DNA from: an uncultured Collinsella sp.
GTDB taxonomy: Bacteria; Actinomycetota; Coriobacteriia; Coriobacteriales; Coriobacteriaceae
Reading direction: 5' to 3'
Assembly (NCBI GenBank): GCA_900554135.1
Contig: USFU01000042.1
Coordinates: forward strand, 1-10,962
Length of the DNA: 10,962 bases
The position numbers and the translations under genes are program-made. Below the pieces are notes generated by a model. It had not been told where the DNA came from. It did no database searches and saw only the letters and a list, made by a program, of their open reading frames with translations. Positions 1 through 6,643 of this stretch are shown one piece after another (position 1 is the stretch's first letter; the number at the start of each line of letters is the position of its first letter).

Positions 1-15
1 ACCAAGGAGACAACG

Positions 16-462
16 ATGAAGCAAATCGATACGGCCCAGCTCGACATCACCGCCTGTCAGGCTCAGGCTGCCGAATACCACGCCCGCGGCTTTAACTGCG
101 CCCAGGCCGTCGCCTGCACGCTCGCACCTGCCGTCGGACTCGACCCTCAGGTCGCCTTTACCCTCACCGAGGGCTTTGGCGCCGGCATGGGCGGCATGAC
201 CGAAACCTGCGGCGCCATCTCGGGCGCCGTGGCCATCATGGGCTTTGTAATGAGCGACGGCATGGAAAACCCAAAGACCAAGGGCCAGACCTACAAGCTG
301 TCGCGCGAGATCGCCAAGCGTTTTGGCGAGAAGAACACGACGACCGTCTGCGGCACGCTCAAGGGCATCGGGTCGGATAAGGGTCCGCTCCGCAGCTGCC
401 CCGGTTGCATCGACGATGCCGTCGAGATCGCCTGCGATGTGCTAAAGCAGCTCGCCGAGTAA
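16..462 (+). CDS. C_GCAxxG_C_C family cysteine-rich protein (148 aa)
   Basis: This is a small soluble protein of the C_GCAxxG_C_C (probable redox) family, whose biochemical role is not established. Visible signature elements are FNCAQAV (C28), a Gly-rich GFGAGMGGMTETCGA block (C65), VCGTLKG (C112) and SCPGC (C128, C131), plus C140 near the end. The conserved cysteines suggest metal or Fe-S binding or thiol chemistry; that is family-level inference. The length of 148 aa fits the family. The ATG is preceded by AAGGAGA at 4-10, which supports this start. There is no signal peptide or membrane segment. The gene runs towards yigZ, with a shared hairpin between them. Its upstream neighbour lies outside the window, so operon membership is unknown. 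Confidence 0.85.
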   Translation: MKQIDTAQLDITACQAQAAEYHARGFNCAQAVACTLAPAVGLDPQVAFTLTEGFGAGMGGMTETCGAISGAVAIMGFVMSDGMENPKTKGQTYKLSREIAKRFGEKNTTTVCGTLKGIGSDKGPLRSCPGCIDDAVEIACDVLKQLAE

Positions 463-480
463 ACGGCAGCAACATAAAAC

Positions 481-525
481 GACGGCCGGCGCGCTTGGGA
501 TCCATCCAAAAGCACGCCGGCCGTC
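481..525 (-). terminator. Hairpin terminator between convergent genes, best placed for yigZ
   Basis: An 11-bp perfect stem (481-491 with 515-525), extended by two more pairs after one mismatch, lies 18 bases after the first gene and 4 bases after the yigZ stop. On the minus strand the stem is followed by GTTTTATG, a short U-run. On the plus strand no U-run follows. It therefore looks like the yigZ terminator and may also slow transcription from the left. Confidence 0.65.
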
Positions 526-529
526 GCCG

Positions 530-1165
530 TCAGAACTCGGCAAATTCGGGAGCGCCGACCTCGATCTCCTCGCGCCCCGCCATAAGCTCGCGCATCTTGA
601 CGCAAAATGACTCCTGCTCCCCCGCCTTAAACACCAAGTGAAGCGTCACGGCATCCGCGTAATCGGTATCCGAAACCTTGGCACCCGAATCCTGCGCCAA
701 ACGAAGCACCTGCTCATACTGTGGATAGGCCACATGCACGTCAACCGGCACAACACTTGTCATCTCGACGATCTGCCCGGACTCCTGAGCCGCGGCCACC
801 GCCGCCTGCGTCGCCGCAGTATAGGCGCGCACCAAGCCACCAGGCCCTAACAGCGTGCCGCCAAAATAGCGCGTCACTACGCAGCAAACATTTTTGAGCC
901 CCGCGCCGCGCAGCACCTCGAGCGTCGGCATACCACTCGTGCGGCTCGGCTCGCCATCATCGCTCTGGCGCTCGCGTCCATCGACCAAAATCCACGCGGG
1001 AACATTGTGTCGAGCGTCGTAATGACGCTTGCGAACCATCTCAATAAAGGCATTCGCCTCATCCTCGGACTCAATATGGACCAGCTGAGCAATAAACCGA
1101 CTCTTGCGGTCCACAAACTCGCCCGAAGCCTCAATATTCGATTGCAGAGTAAAATAGCTGTCCAA
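530..1165 (-). CDS. yigZ: YigZ / IMPACT-family protein (about 211 aa)
   Basis: Member of the UPF0029/IMPACT family, with an N-terminal IMPACT domain (about residues 1-120) and a C-terminal ferredoxin-like DUF1949-type domain. Diagnostic motifs are RKSRFIA near residue 21, DDGEP at 69-73, VVTRYFGG at 96-103 and LGPGGLVRAY at 106-115. Eukaryotic relatives modulate translation through GCN1; the bacterial role is not settled. There is no ATG start. The frame is closed by a TGA 12-14 bases upstream and offers two adjacent TTG codons at 1168 and 1165. GAGG of a GAGGGG site lies 4 nt from the first and 7 nt from the second, so 1165 is preferred; the alternative is 212 aa. The gene lies downstream of rnpB on the same strand. 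Confidence 0.85.
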   Translation of the reverse strand: MDSYFTLQSNIEASGEFVDRKSRFIAQLVHIESEDEANAFIEMVRKRHYDARHNVPAWILVDGRERQSDDGEPSRTSGMPTLEVLRGAGLKNVCCVVTRYFGGTLLGPGGLVRAYTAATQAAVAAAQESGQIVEMTSVVPVDVHVAYPQYEQVLRLAQDSGAKVSDTDYADAVTLHLVFKAGEQESFCVKMRELMAGREEIEVGAPEFAEF

Positions 1166-1279
1166 CAAAGCCCCTCAAACACAAGCAAAGCAACAAACAG
1201 CCTCAATAATACGGCAAAGACAGCACCGTTGCCCTCGCCAACAAGAGCGGAAACGCCAATGATGCCGTCACCAACAGCG

Positions 1280-1380
1280 AGAACCCGTCAGCGCGAGCAA
1301 GGTGCCTTGAAAGACGAGGGCACTGACCTTATGGTCATGCCCGAAGGCTTGAAAGGCAGATTGCCGCGCTGACGGGTTCG
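1280..1380. repeat. MITE-like element: 15-bp perfect inverted termini, flanking CAGCG repeats
   Basis: Perfect 15-bp inverted repeats (1281-1295 and 1365-1379; GAACCCGTCAGCGCG on the left) enclose about 70 bases. The inside holds a second hairpin at 1318-1342 (GGGCA and TGACC pair with GGTCA and TGCCC around a TTAT loop) and a 5-bp hairpin at 1298-1309. The octamer CTTGAAAG occurs twice, at 1306-1313 and 1348-1355. The pentamer CAGCG directly flanks both ends (1275-1279 and 1381-1385), like a target-site duplication. There is no coding capacity. It sits between rnpB and yigZ. It could instead be a structured RNA element at the 3' side of rnpB; no U-run follows either arm, so it is not a classic terminator. 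Confidence 0.5.
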
Positions 1381-1393
1381 CAGCGTCAACAAA

Positions 1394-1758
1394 GTGCCGA
1401 GTGGACCTGTAAGCCGGGTTCTGTCGTGAACGGTCATTTATCTTGTCTGCACGTTACCATGCAGCTCCACGCACGCTACCCGAACGCGGACCGGGCCGGC
1501 CCATAGCGTTCCTATTCGCGCTTGCTCCGGATGGGGCTTGCCAAGCCGCCGTGTTGCCACGACGCTGGTGGTCTCTTACACCACCGTTTCAGCTTTTCCC
1601 TTTACGCCTTGCGGCGCAGGTGGGAGTCTTCTTTTCTGCGGCGCTTTCCGTCGGATCACTCCGCCCGGCCGTTAGCCGGCATCCCGCCCTCTGGAGCCCG
1701 GACTTTCCTCACGCGTGCTGCAAGCAACACATCGCGCGACCGTCTGGCCCACTCAGCA
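1394..1758 (-). ncRNA. rnpB: RNase P RNA, bacterial type A
   Basis: Catalytic RNA of ribonuclease P, which removes the 5' leader of pre-tRNAs. On the minus strand the universally conserved 5' core GAGGAAAGTCCGGGCTCC is present (1710-1693), as is the 3' core GACAGAACCCGGCTTACAGG (about 1425-1406). Helix P1 is visible: GAGTGGGCC (1754-1746) pairs with GGTCCACTC (1407-1399), one pair being G-U. The total length of about 360 nt and the central GGAGCAAG...AATAGG segment fit type A. The exact ends are inferred from P1 and may be off by a few bases. The ORFs that can be drawn through this stretch are not genes. Confidence 0.96.
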
Positions 1759-1765
1759 GTGCAAG

Positions 1766-1792
1766 AGTGTAGCACACCGTTGCTGCAGGCAA
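1766..1792 (-). promoter_or_regulatory. Candidate rnpB promoter
   Basis: On the minus strand TACACT (1771-1766), preceded by TGC as in an extended -10, lies about 8-10 bases before the predicted RNase P RNA 5' end. A TTGCCT (1792-1787) stands 15 bases further upstream. The spacing is short, so the -35 assignment is weak; the -10 position fits the RNA start well. Confidence 0.45.
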
Positions 1793-1842
1793 TGGCACAA
1801 CACAAGCGTTCGACACGATAAACCAAGAACCGCGCTATGCAG

Positions 1843-1957
1843 TACAATAGGGGTGTCGATGGGCAACGTCGTCAGTCGAGACGCGACCGCGCTCCGCACC
1901 CCTCCGTCTACTCGGTGCGTTCCCGCCTCCTCCCCGAGGCGGGATGTCGGCATTTTT
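1843..1957 (+). other. Structured intergenic stretch; candidate small RNA on the plus strand
   Basis: The gap between rnpB and rpsA (1759-2097) holds no convincing gene. On the plus strand there is TACAAT (1843-1848), then AGGGGTG (1849-1855), which can pair with CACCCCT (1897-1903). A competing pair is CGCACC (1895-1900) with GGTGCG (1914-1919). A perfect 9-bp hairpin follows (1921-1929 with 1936-1944), and five T at 1953-1957 come 8 bases later. No clear -35 is seen, and the T-run is further from the stem than usual. The stretch could be a small RNA or simply structured spacer. SRP RNA, tmRNA and 6S RNA hallmarks were looked for and not found. Confidence 0.3.
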
Positions 1958-2039
1958 CATGCACCGACAACCCAATAGTCTGCGAACAGCCAGGGCAGCA
2001 TTGCGCACGGGCAGCATCGCGTACCTCAGCAACAAATGC

Positions 2040-2073
2040 AAAAAGGGACCCGTCCATTGCGGACGGATCCCTT
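2040..2073 (-). terminator. Intrinsic terminator of rpsA
   Basis: The arms 2043-2055 and 2061-2073 form a 13-position stem with one mismatch around the loop ATTGC. On the minus strand the stem runs into CCCTTTTTGCATTTGTTG, giving a clear U-tract. It lies 25 bases after the rpsA stop. Confidence 0.85.
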
Positions 2074-2097
2074 AAAACAAGTGATCGTCAAACCGAT

Positions 2098-3264
2098 TTA
2101 CTCGGCGTCGGTCTCCTCGTCCTTCTTCTCGGAAGGCAGCGGGGTAACCTCGATCTCGACGCCCAGAGTCTCAGCAGCGGACTTCATGGACAGGGAGATA
2201 CGACGACGGTCGAGGTCGATCTCCATGACCTTGACCTGAACCTTGTCGCCCACGTGGGTGACCTGAGAAGGCTGATCGACGTGCTTGTTGGCCATCTCGG
2301 AGATGTGCACCAGGCCCTCGATACCCTCGCCCAGGTCGACGAAAGCGCCGAACGGGACAAGCTTGGTCACAGTGCCCTCGACGATAGCGCCGACGGGGTA
2401 CTTCTTGACCAGTGCGCGCCACGGATCCTCGGTGGTCTGCTTGAGACCCAGGGAGATGCGCTCGCGGTTGAGATCGACGTCGAGAACCTCGACCTCGACC
2501 TCCTGGCCGACCTTGACAACCTCGGAAGGATGGTTGACGTGGTTCCAGGAGAGCTCGGAAATGTGGATGAGGCCGTCGATACCGCCGAGGTCGACGAAGG
2601 CGCCGAAGTCGACGATGGAGGAAACGGTGCCCTGGAGACGCATGCCAGACTTGAGCTTGGACAGAATCTCGGAGCGCTCGGCCTTACGGGACTCCTCGAG
2701 CACGACGCGACGGGAGAGGACGACGTTGTTGCGGTTGCGGTCCATCTCGATGACGCGGGCCTCGATGCGGGTGCCCATGTAGGAGGTGAGGTCCTTGACA
2801 CGACGGAGGTCGACGAGGGAGGCGGGCAGGAAGCCACGCAGGCCGATGTCGAGAATCAGGCCGCCCTTGACAACCTCGATAACCTCGCCCTCGACGTTCT
2901 CGCCGGAGTTGAACTTCTCCTCGATGCGGTTCCAAGCACGCTCGTACTCGGCACGCTTCTTGGACAGGACCAGACGACCGTCCTTGTCCTCCTTCTGGAG
3001 AACCAGGGCCTCGATGGGATCACCAAGTGCAACGATGTCTGCAGGGTTAGCGTCCTTACGGATGGACAGCTCGCGGACCGGGATAACGCCCTCGGACTTG
3101 AATCCGATGTCAACGAGCACCTCGTCATGCTCGATCTTAACGACAGTGCCGTTAACGAGATCGCCCTCATCAAAGTCGGTAATCGTACCGTCGATGAGGT
3201 TGTTCATCTCCTCCTCGTTGACATCGTCAAGAGAGAAAATGGACGAGTTCTGAATCTCACTCAA
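2098..3264 (-). CDS. rpsA: 30S ribosomal protein S1 (388 aa, four S1 domains)
   Basis: RNA-binding ribosomal protein that helps capture mRNA on the 30S subunit. Four S1 (OB-fold) domains are visible at about residues 34-103, 120-186, 206-275 and 291-361. The third and fourth carry the canonical FGAFVDLG...GL(I/V)HISE core. The acidic C-terminus (KKDEETDAE) and the four-domain layout are typical of actinobacterial S1, against six domains in Escherichia coli. The start is TTG at 3264: the frame is closed by a TAG 24-22 bases upstream with no ATG or GTG between, and AAAGGGG sits 7 nt before the TTG. It appears monocistronic, with its own promoter candidate and terminator, and is divergent from the HAD gene. 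Confidence 0.95.
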   Translation of the reverse strand: MSEIQNSSIFSLDDVNEEEMNNLIDGTITDFDEGDLVNGTVVKIEHDEVLVDIGFKSEGVIPVRELSIRKDANPADIVALGDPIEALVLQKEDKDGRLVLSKKRAEYERAWNRIEEKFNSGENVEGEVIEVVKGGLILDIGLRGFLPASLVDLRRVKDLTSYMGTRIEARVIEMDRNRNNVVLSRRVVLEESRKAERSEILSKLKSGMRLQGTVSSIVDFGAFVDLGGIDGLIHISELSWNHVNHPSEVVKVGQEVEVEVLDVDLNRERISLGLKQTTEDPWRALVKKYPVGAIVEGTVTKLVPFGAFVDLGEGIEGLVHISEMANKHVDQPSQVTHVGDKVQVKVMEIDLDRRRISLSMKSAAETLGVEIEVTPLPSEKKDEETDAE

Positions 3265-3390
3265 AGGTGGACCCCTTTCGAACTACGGGGCCCCGATTGC
3301 TAGGACCTACAGAAGGGTGCGACAAGCACACAACGTTTAGGAACACTCGGGAGCCGACAGATACTAATGTGACGCTTATGCAATCACGTT

Positions 3391-3424
3391 CGTATAGGTT
3401 ACGGGGAAATGGGTTCGATTTCAA
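3391..3424 (-). promoter_or_regulatory. Candidate rpsA promoter
   Basis: On the minus strand TTGAAA (3424-3419) and TAACCT (3401-3396) are 17 bases apart; a TATACG overlaps just downstream. This would give rpsA a leader of about 120 nt. The leader contains CCCC (minus strand, 3290-3287) able to pair with the GGGG of the Shine-Dalgarno site (3275-3272) across an 11-nt loop. The rest of the 3265-3580 gap shows no gene. Confidence 0.4.
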
Positions 3425-3450
3425 GCGTGAACTGCGTTTTTTTACTCGTA

Positions 3451-3488
3451 TGGAGACTTTTTCGTAATCTTATGGACAGCTGTCTCCA
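3451..3488. repeat. Inverted repeat upstream of the HAD gene
   Basis: TGGAGAC (3451-3457) is repeated inverted as GTCTCCA (3482-3488). Inside it a 10-bp perfect palindrome GACAGCTGTC occupies 3475-3484. It lies about 95-130 bases before the HAD start and could be an operator or a leader hairpin. No family-specific operator was recognised. Confidence 0.3.
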
Positions 3489-3580
3489 CAACTTGACGAT
3501 AAGCAGTTTGCCCATACGCCTTTGGGGTAAAGTATCCGGAGCCAACGATTCTGGAACGATTTTTCGAGAAAGGTGCCCGC

Positions 3581-4339
3581 GTGCTCAAAGCAGTCGTTTT
3601 CGATATGGACGAAACGCTTCTTAGCATCAACCTCAACGCGTTCATCCTTCGGTATTTTAAGGATGTCTCGTCGATGCTCGCGGACATCGGGCGACGCAGC
3701 CGCGGTGGCACGATGGCACGCCTCGGCACCATCTTGGTCGACCTCAACGCCAACCGCCGCAGTGGCACGGACAATCGCACCAATCTTGAGTTTTACCAAA
3801 AAGAGGTTGAGCGCCGGTGCGGCATCTGCCTCTCCGATCCCCTCATCTACGAGGCGTTTACCTACTATGACCGCGAAGTTCTTCCGCACAAGAACGACGA
3901 TGTCATTAACGCCCACGCCATGCCGGGCGCGCACGCCGCGCTCCAGGCTGTACAGGACGCAGGACTGCGTTGCGCGCTCTTCACCAACCCCAGCTTTCCG
4001 CAGGGGGCCATCGAGTGCCGCATGGGTTGGGGCGACCTGGCCGACGCCCCCTTTGAGCTCGTCACGCACATGGGAAACACCACCCGCTGCAAGCCCGATG
4101 CCACCTACTATCTAGAGCAGCTTCAGGTGATGGGGCTCGAGCCGCACGAGGTCCTCATGGTGGGCAACGACCCCAAGCGCGACTTCCCCAGCCCCGCCTG
4201 CGGCATTCAAACCGCCTATGTGGGCCAGGGCAAGCCCAGCCGAGCCACCTGGCGCGGAACCATGGAAGACTTCGCCCGCGACTTTAACGCCGTAGTAGAA
4301 GCATTCTACGAACACCAAGTAGCCAACGAACTGTCGTAG
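3581..4339 (+). CDS. HAD-superfamily hydrolase (252 aa)
   Basis: Soluble Mg-dependent phosphatase-type protein of the haloacid dehalogenase superfamily. All four HAD motifs are present: motif I FDMDETL with nucleophile D8 and acid D10; motif II LFTNPS with T135; motif III Lys in RCKPDATYY (K171); and motif IV MVGNDPKRDF with D197 and D201. Residues about 20-115 form a helical C1-type cap. The substrate cannot be told from the sequence. The start is GTG at 3581, preceded by GAAAGG at a 7-8 nt distance. The gene is divergent from rpsA and convergent with the desulfidase gene, so probably transcribed alone. No clear promoter was found; TAAAGT near 3528 is a weak -10 candidate. Confidence 0.88.
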   Translation: MLKAVVFDMDETLLSINLNAFILRYFKDVSSMLADIGRRSRGGTMARLGTILVDLNANRRSGTDNRTNLEFYQKEVERRCGICLSDPLIYEAFTYYDREVLPHKNDDVINAHAMPGAHAALQAVQDAGLRCALFTNPSFPQGAIECRMGWGDLADAPFELVTHMGNTTRCKPDATYYLEQLQVMGLEPHEVLMVGNDPKRDFPSPACGIQTAYVGQGKPSRATWRGTMEDFARDFNAVVEAFYEHQVANELS

Positions 4340-4359
4340 CCAATAGAACATCAAACGCG

Positions 4360-4424
4360 GTTGCGGTGAAATAGTTCCTAATTGGAGCCTCTCGGGGAGA
4401 ATCTAGGAACTATCTCACCGCAAC
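4360..4424. repeat. Long intergenic palindrome, 21-bp arms with one mismatch
   Basis: Arms 4360-4380 and 4404-4424 (starting GTTGCGGTGA on the left) are complementary at 20 of 21 positions around a 23-base loop, itself containing a small TCTC/GAGA hairpin. It sits exactly between two convergent genes, 20 bases after the HAD stop and 8 bases after the desulfidase stop in the other direction. Neither side has a good U-run (TTAATTAAC on plus; CGCGTTTG on minus). It is longer than a usual terminator. It could be a bidirectional terminator, a dispersed palindromic repeat or a non-autonomous element. Confidence 0.6.
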
Positions 4425-4432
4425 TTAATTAA

Positions 4433-5752
4433 CTAACAAATTTCAGTTTTGCCGATCATGATGTTGAGGATCTCGACGTCGGTGTCCTTCATACCCACAC
4501 GACCCACATAGCCCATGCTGGCGATTGTCTGCTCGACGGTATCCTGAATGAGGCCCTCACCGGCGCGGAAGCCGCGGCCCTGCATGGCCATATCGTGGCC
4601 CAGAATCGCAGCGTCAACGGCAGCGGAAATCTTGGCGGCACAGCTTGCCTTGGCGCCATCGCACACGATGCCGCCCACGTTACCGAGCGTGTTCGAGACC
4701 GTCGCGCCGATCTGCTCGCGCGTGCCACCGCACAGCCAGGTAATCGCGGCACCGGCACCGCATGCGGCGCAAATAGCACCGCAAAACGCCGAGAGCGCAC
4801 CAATATAGCTCTTGATATGCACGGCGATCAGATCAGACAGCATCACGGCGCGCACCAGGCGATCATGGTCGCAGCGCAAATACTCGGCATACTCCATAAC
4901 GGGCAGTGCGCAGGTAATACCCTGATTGCCCGAGCCGCACACGATGGCGACCGGCAGCGCGCAGCCGTTCATGCGGGCGTCGGACCCGGCGGCTGCACGG
5001 GCGCGGGCACGGCAAGCGACGTCATCGGCACGAGCGCCCAACAGCGTACGGCCGACCTCGGCGCCCCAAGCGTGCGCCAGGCCCTCGGCACTGATTGCAC
5101 CGTTCAGCTCAATCTGGCGCCCAACGGCAGCGCGGGCGTCCTCAATGTCACCGTCCTCGATAAAGTCGATGATGGACTCAATGCTCATAGGGGTATCGGC
5201 GTTATCTGCCGCACGCTCGGCCACGACGCGCTCGGCGCAAGCGGCACACTCCCCCGCCGACTTGCCGCATACCGGAATACCGTCGAGCGTATGGCACGTG
5301 ACATTGGTGTGGTGGTCGGTAATCTCGACGACCGCGACATGGCCCCCAGCCGTGGCAGTCACCTTGATGTAGAGGTTGGGCACACCCTCGACAAGCGACA
5401 CATCGCAGTAACCGGCATCGGCGAGGAGCTCGGACACGCGAGCACGGTCTTCGTCATTAACGCTCTCGAGCACCTCGAGCGCGCTCTTGGCGTCGCCGCC
5501 CACGGCACCCAGCACGGCCGCCGCTTCAATACCGTGCATACCACCCGAGTTGGGCACGGTCACGCTCTTAACGTTCTTGATGATATTGCCCGAGCAGGCA
5601 ACATCCATATGATCGGGTTCGCAACCGAGTGTCTGGCTCGCCAGCGCCGCTGCATAGGCAACGGCAATGGGCTCGGTGCAGCCGAGCGCACAGACAAGCT
5701 CGCGGTTCAAGACATCACAAAAAGCGGCATCGCGGATGGAATCGGTAGACAT
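4433..5752 (-). CDS. L-cysteine desulfidase / UPF0597 (serine dehydratase alpha-like) family protein (439 aa)
   Basis: Member of COG3681, the family of archaeal L-cysteine desulfidase and enterobacterial YhaM/CyuA. It would be a [4Fe-4S] lyase turning L-cysteine (possibly serine) into pyruvate, ammonia and sulfide in the cytosol. Visible features are CALGCTEPIAVAYA (C21, C25), the SGNIIKN segment near residue 54, VCGSGNQG (C272), the cysteine cluster CGAICAACGAG (C324, C328, C331) with C341 close by, and the C-terminal GMKDTDVEILNIMIG. The position of C25 and the later cysteines match the cluster and catalytic cysteines described for the archaeal enzyme; this is from memory. The ATG at 5752 has AGGAGA 5 nt upstream. 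An in-frame extension to 5839 lacks family similarity and is not used. The specific substrate is inferred. Confidence 0.85.
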   Translation of the reverse strand: MSTDSIRDAAFCDVLNRELVCALGCTEPIAVAYAAALASQTLGCEPDHMDVACSGNIIKNVKSVTVPNSGGMHGIEAAAVLGAVGGDAKSALEVLESVNDEDRARVSELLADAGYCDVSLVEGVPNLYIKVTATAGGHVAVVEITDHHTNVTCHTLDGIPVCGKSAGECAACAERVVAERAADNADTPMSIESIIDFIEDGDIEDARAAVGRQIELNGAISAEGLAHAWGAEVGRTLLGARADDVACRARARAAAGSDARMNGCALPVAIVCGSGNQGITCALPVMEYAEYLRCDHDRLVRAVMLSDLIAVHIKSYIGALSAFCGAICAACGAGAAITWLCGGTREQIGATVSNTLGNVGGIVCDGAKASCAAKISAAVDAAILGHDMAMQGRGFRAGEGLIQDTVEQTIASMGYVGRVGMKDTDVEILNIMIGKTEIC

Positions 5753-5788
5753 AGGTATCTCCTGCTTACATAACGAACTGGGCTCTCG

Positions 5789-5818
5789 ATAATAGTTAAC
5801 TCTTTTATTTGATAACAA
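5789..5818 (-). promoter_or_regulatory. Candidate promoter of the desulfidase gene
   Basis: On the minus strand TTGTTA (5818-5813) and TATTAT (5794-5789) are separated by 18 bases, about 37 bases before the ATG at 5752. The region is AT-rich compared with its surroundings. No cysteine-responsive operator or leader peptide was recognised. Confidence 0.5.
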
Positions 5819-5917
5819 TGCATCAGAAACCGCAACCATGGTTCCGACGGACGGCGCTTAAGCGCAATCTGACGGCATTCATTCATGAAAAGCCGGTCTT
5901 GTTGCATGCTAAAGCGT

Positions 5918-5946
5918 TTGACCAAAAAACGCCCGAGCGTTTACAC
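5918..5946 (+). promoter_or_regulatory. Candidate rpiB promoter with an inverted repeat in the spacer
   Basis: TTGACC (5918-5923) and TTACAC (5941-5946) are 17 bases apart. The hexamer AAACGC is inverted as GCGTTT around CCGA inside and at the edge of the spacer (about 5927-5942), a position where a bound regulator would block RNA polymerase. The operator role is inferred. Confidence 0.4.
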
Positions 5947-6023
5947 AAAAGTCGCGCTATCATGCAGTCGAACGCGGTAAAACCTTTAGCAATTCCGCCG
6001 CACGGACCAGAGAGGAACCACTC

Positions 6024-6491
6024 ATGAAGATTGGTATCGGCAACGACCATGCCGCCGTCGAGCTCAAGAACATCATTTCCGAGCATCTGAAGGAGCGCGG
6101 CTGCGAGGTCGTGAACTTTGGAACCGACACCTCCGAGAGCTTTGATTACCCCATCGCCGGCTACAAGGTGGGTAAGGCCGTTGCCAACGGTGACGTCGAT
6201 CTGGGTATCCTGATCTGCGGTACCGGCGTCGGTATCAGCCTGGCCGCCAACAAGGTCGAGGGCGTACGCGCCGTCGTGTGCTCCGAGCCCTTCAGCGCCA
6301 AGCTCTCGCGCATGCACAACAACACCAATGTGCTCGCCTTTGGCGCCCGCGTCGTGGGCTCCGAGCTCGCCAAGATGATTGTCGACGAGTGGCTCGACGC
6401 CGAGTTTGAGGGCGGCCGCCACGAGCGTCGCGTCAATCTCCTCAACGAGATCGACCACACGCGCGGCCTCAAGGTCGTCGACGAGGCCTAA
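6024..6491 (+). CDS. rpiB: Ribose-5-phosphate isomerase B / LacAB-RpiB family (155 aa)
   Basis: Cytosolic sugar-phosphate isomerase interconverting ribose 5-phosphate and ribulose 5-phosphate in the non-oxidative pentose phosphate pathway. The family signature is clear: GIGNDHAA (D8, H9) for phosphate and ring binding, ILICGTGVGISLAANK with catalytic C65 and the GTGVG anion loop, RMHNNTNVLAFGAR (H98, N99), and GRHERR (H133, R136). The length is typical. The ATG at 6024 has AGAGAGG 8 nt upstream. Relatives act on allose 6-phosphate or galactose 6-phosphate; the C-terminal tail after HERR is ordinary for RpiB but does not prove the substrate. It is single, divergent from the desulfidase gene and followed by its own terminator. 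Confidence 0.93.
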   Translation: MKIGIGNDHAAVELKNIISEHLKERGCEVVNFGTDTSESFDYPIAGYKVGKAVANGDVDLGILICGTGVGISLAANKVEGVRAVVCSEPFSAKLSRMHNNTNVLAFGARVVGSELAKMIVDEWLDAEFEGGRHERRVNLLNEIDHTRGLKVVDEA

Positions 6492-6516
6492 ACTACTCAG
6501 TGCCACAAGCTAACAG

Positions 6517-6560
6517 CAGGGGCCCGCTTGGAACACATGTCCGAGCGGGCCCCTTCATAG
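6517..6560 (+). terminator. Intrinsic terminator of rpiB
   Basis: AGGGGCCCGCT (6518-6528) pairs perfectly with AGCGGGCCCCT (6544-6554), extended inward by three more pairs (one G-U). The downstream TTCATAGATTTT is only moderately U-rich. It starts 26 bases after the rpiB stop. Confidence 0.7.
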
Positions 6561-6570
6561 ATTTTGGAAT

Positions 6571-6604
6571 AAAAAGGGCGCCGCGGATGGAATTCCGCGG
6601 CGCC
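6571..6604 (-). terminator. Intrinsic terminator of ndk
   Basis: An 11-bp perfect stem (6577-6587 with 6594-6604) around a TGGAAT loop is followed on the minus strand by CTTTTTATTCC. It is 39 bases past the ndk stop. A minor hairpin (AGCTTT at 6621-6626 with AAAGCT at 6635-6640) lies between them. Confidence 0.85.
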
Positions 6605-6643
6605 AAAGCCACACGCTAACAGCTTTAAGGAGTCAAAGCTGGT

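Noticed and set aside
1204..1290. Hydrophobic Val/Leu/Gly-rich frame on the minus strand upstream of yigZ
   Set aside because: Read by eye it looks codon-like, but the only start is a TTG at 1206 without a ribosome binding site, and the frame then overlaps yigZ out of phase.
1282..1378. SRP (4.5S) RNA as an explanation for the long hairpin
   Set aside because: The apical GGAA tetraloop and the flanking conserved asymmetric loop of SRP RNA are absent on both strands.
1443..1821. Short plus-strand frames over the RNase P RNA
   Set aside because: They are chance open frames opposite a highly structured, well-identified RNA gene.
1837..3303. 488-codon open frame on the plus strand
   Set aside because: It is antisense to rpsA, a certain gene. 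GC-rich codon bias keeps the opposite frame open, and the product is low-complexity Asp/Leu/Val-rich.
4595..5773. 392-codon open frame on the plus strand
   Set aside because: Antisense shadow of the desulfidase-family gene.
5753..5839. N-terminal extension of the desulfidase-family protein
   Set aside because: The extra 29 residues contain the candidate promoter region and lack a ribosome binding site, whereas AGGAGA precedes the ATG at 5752.
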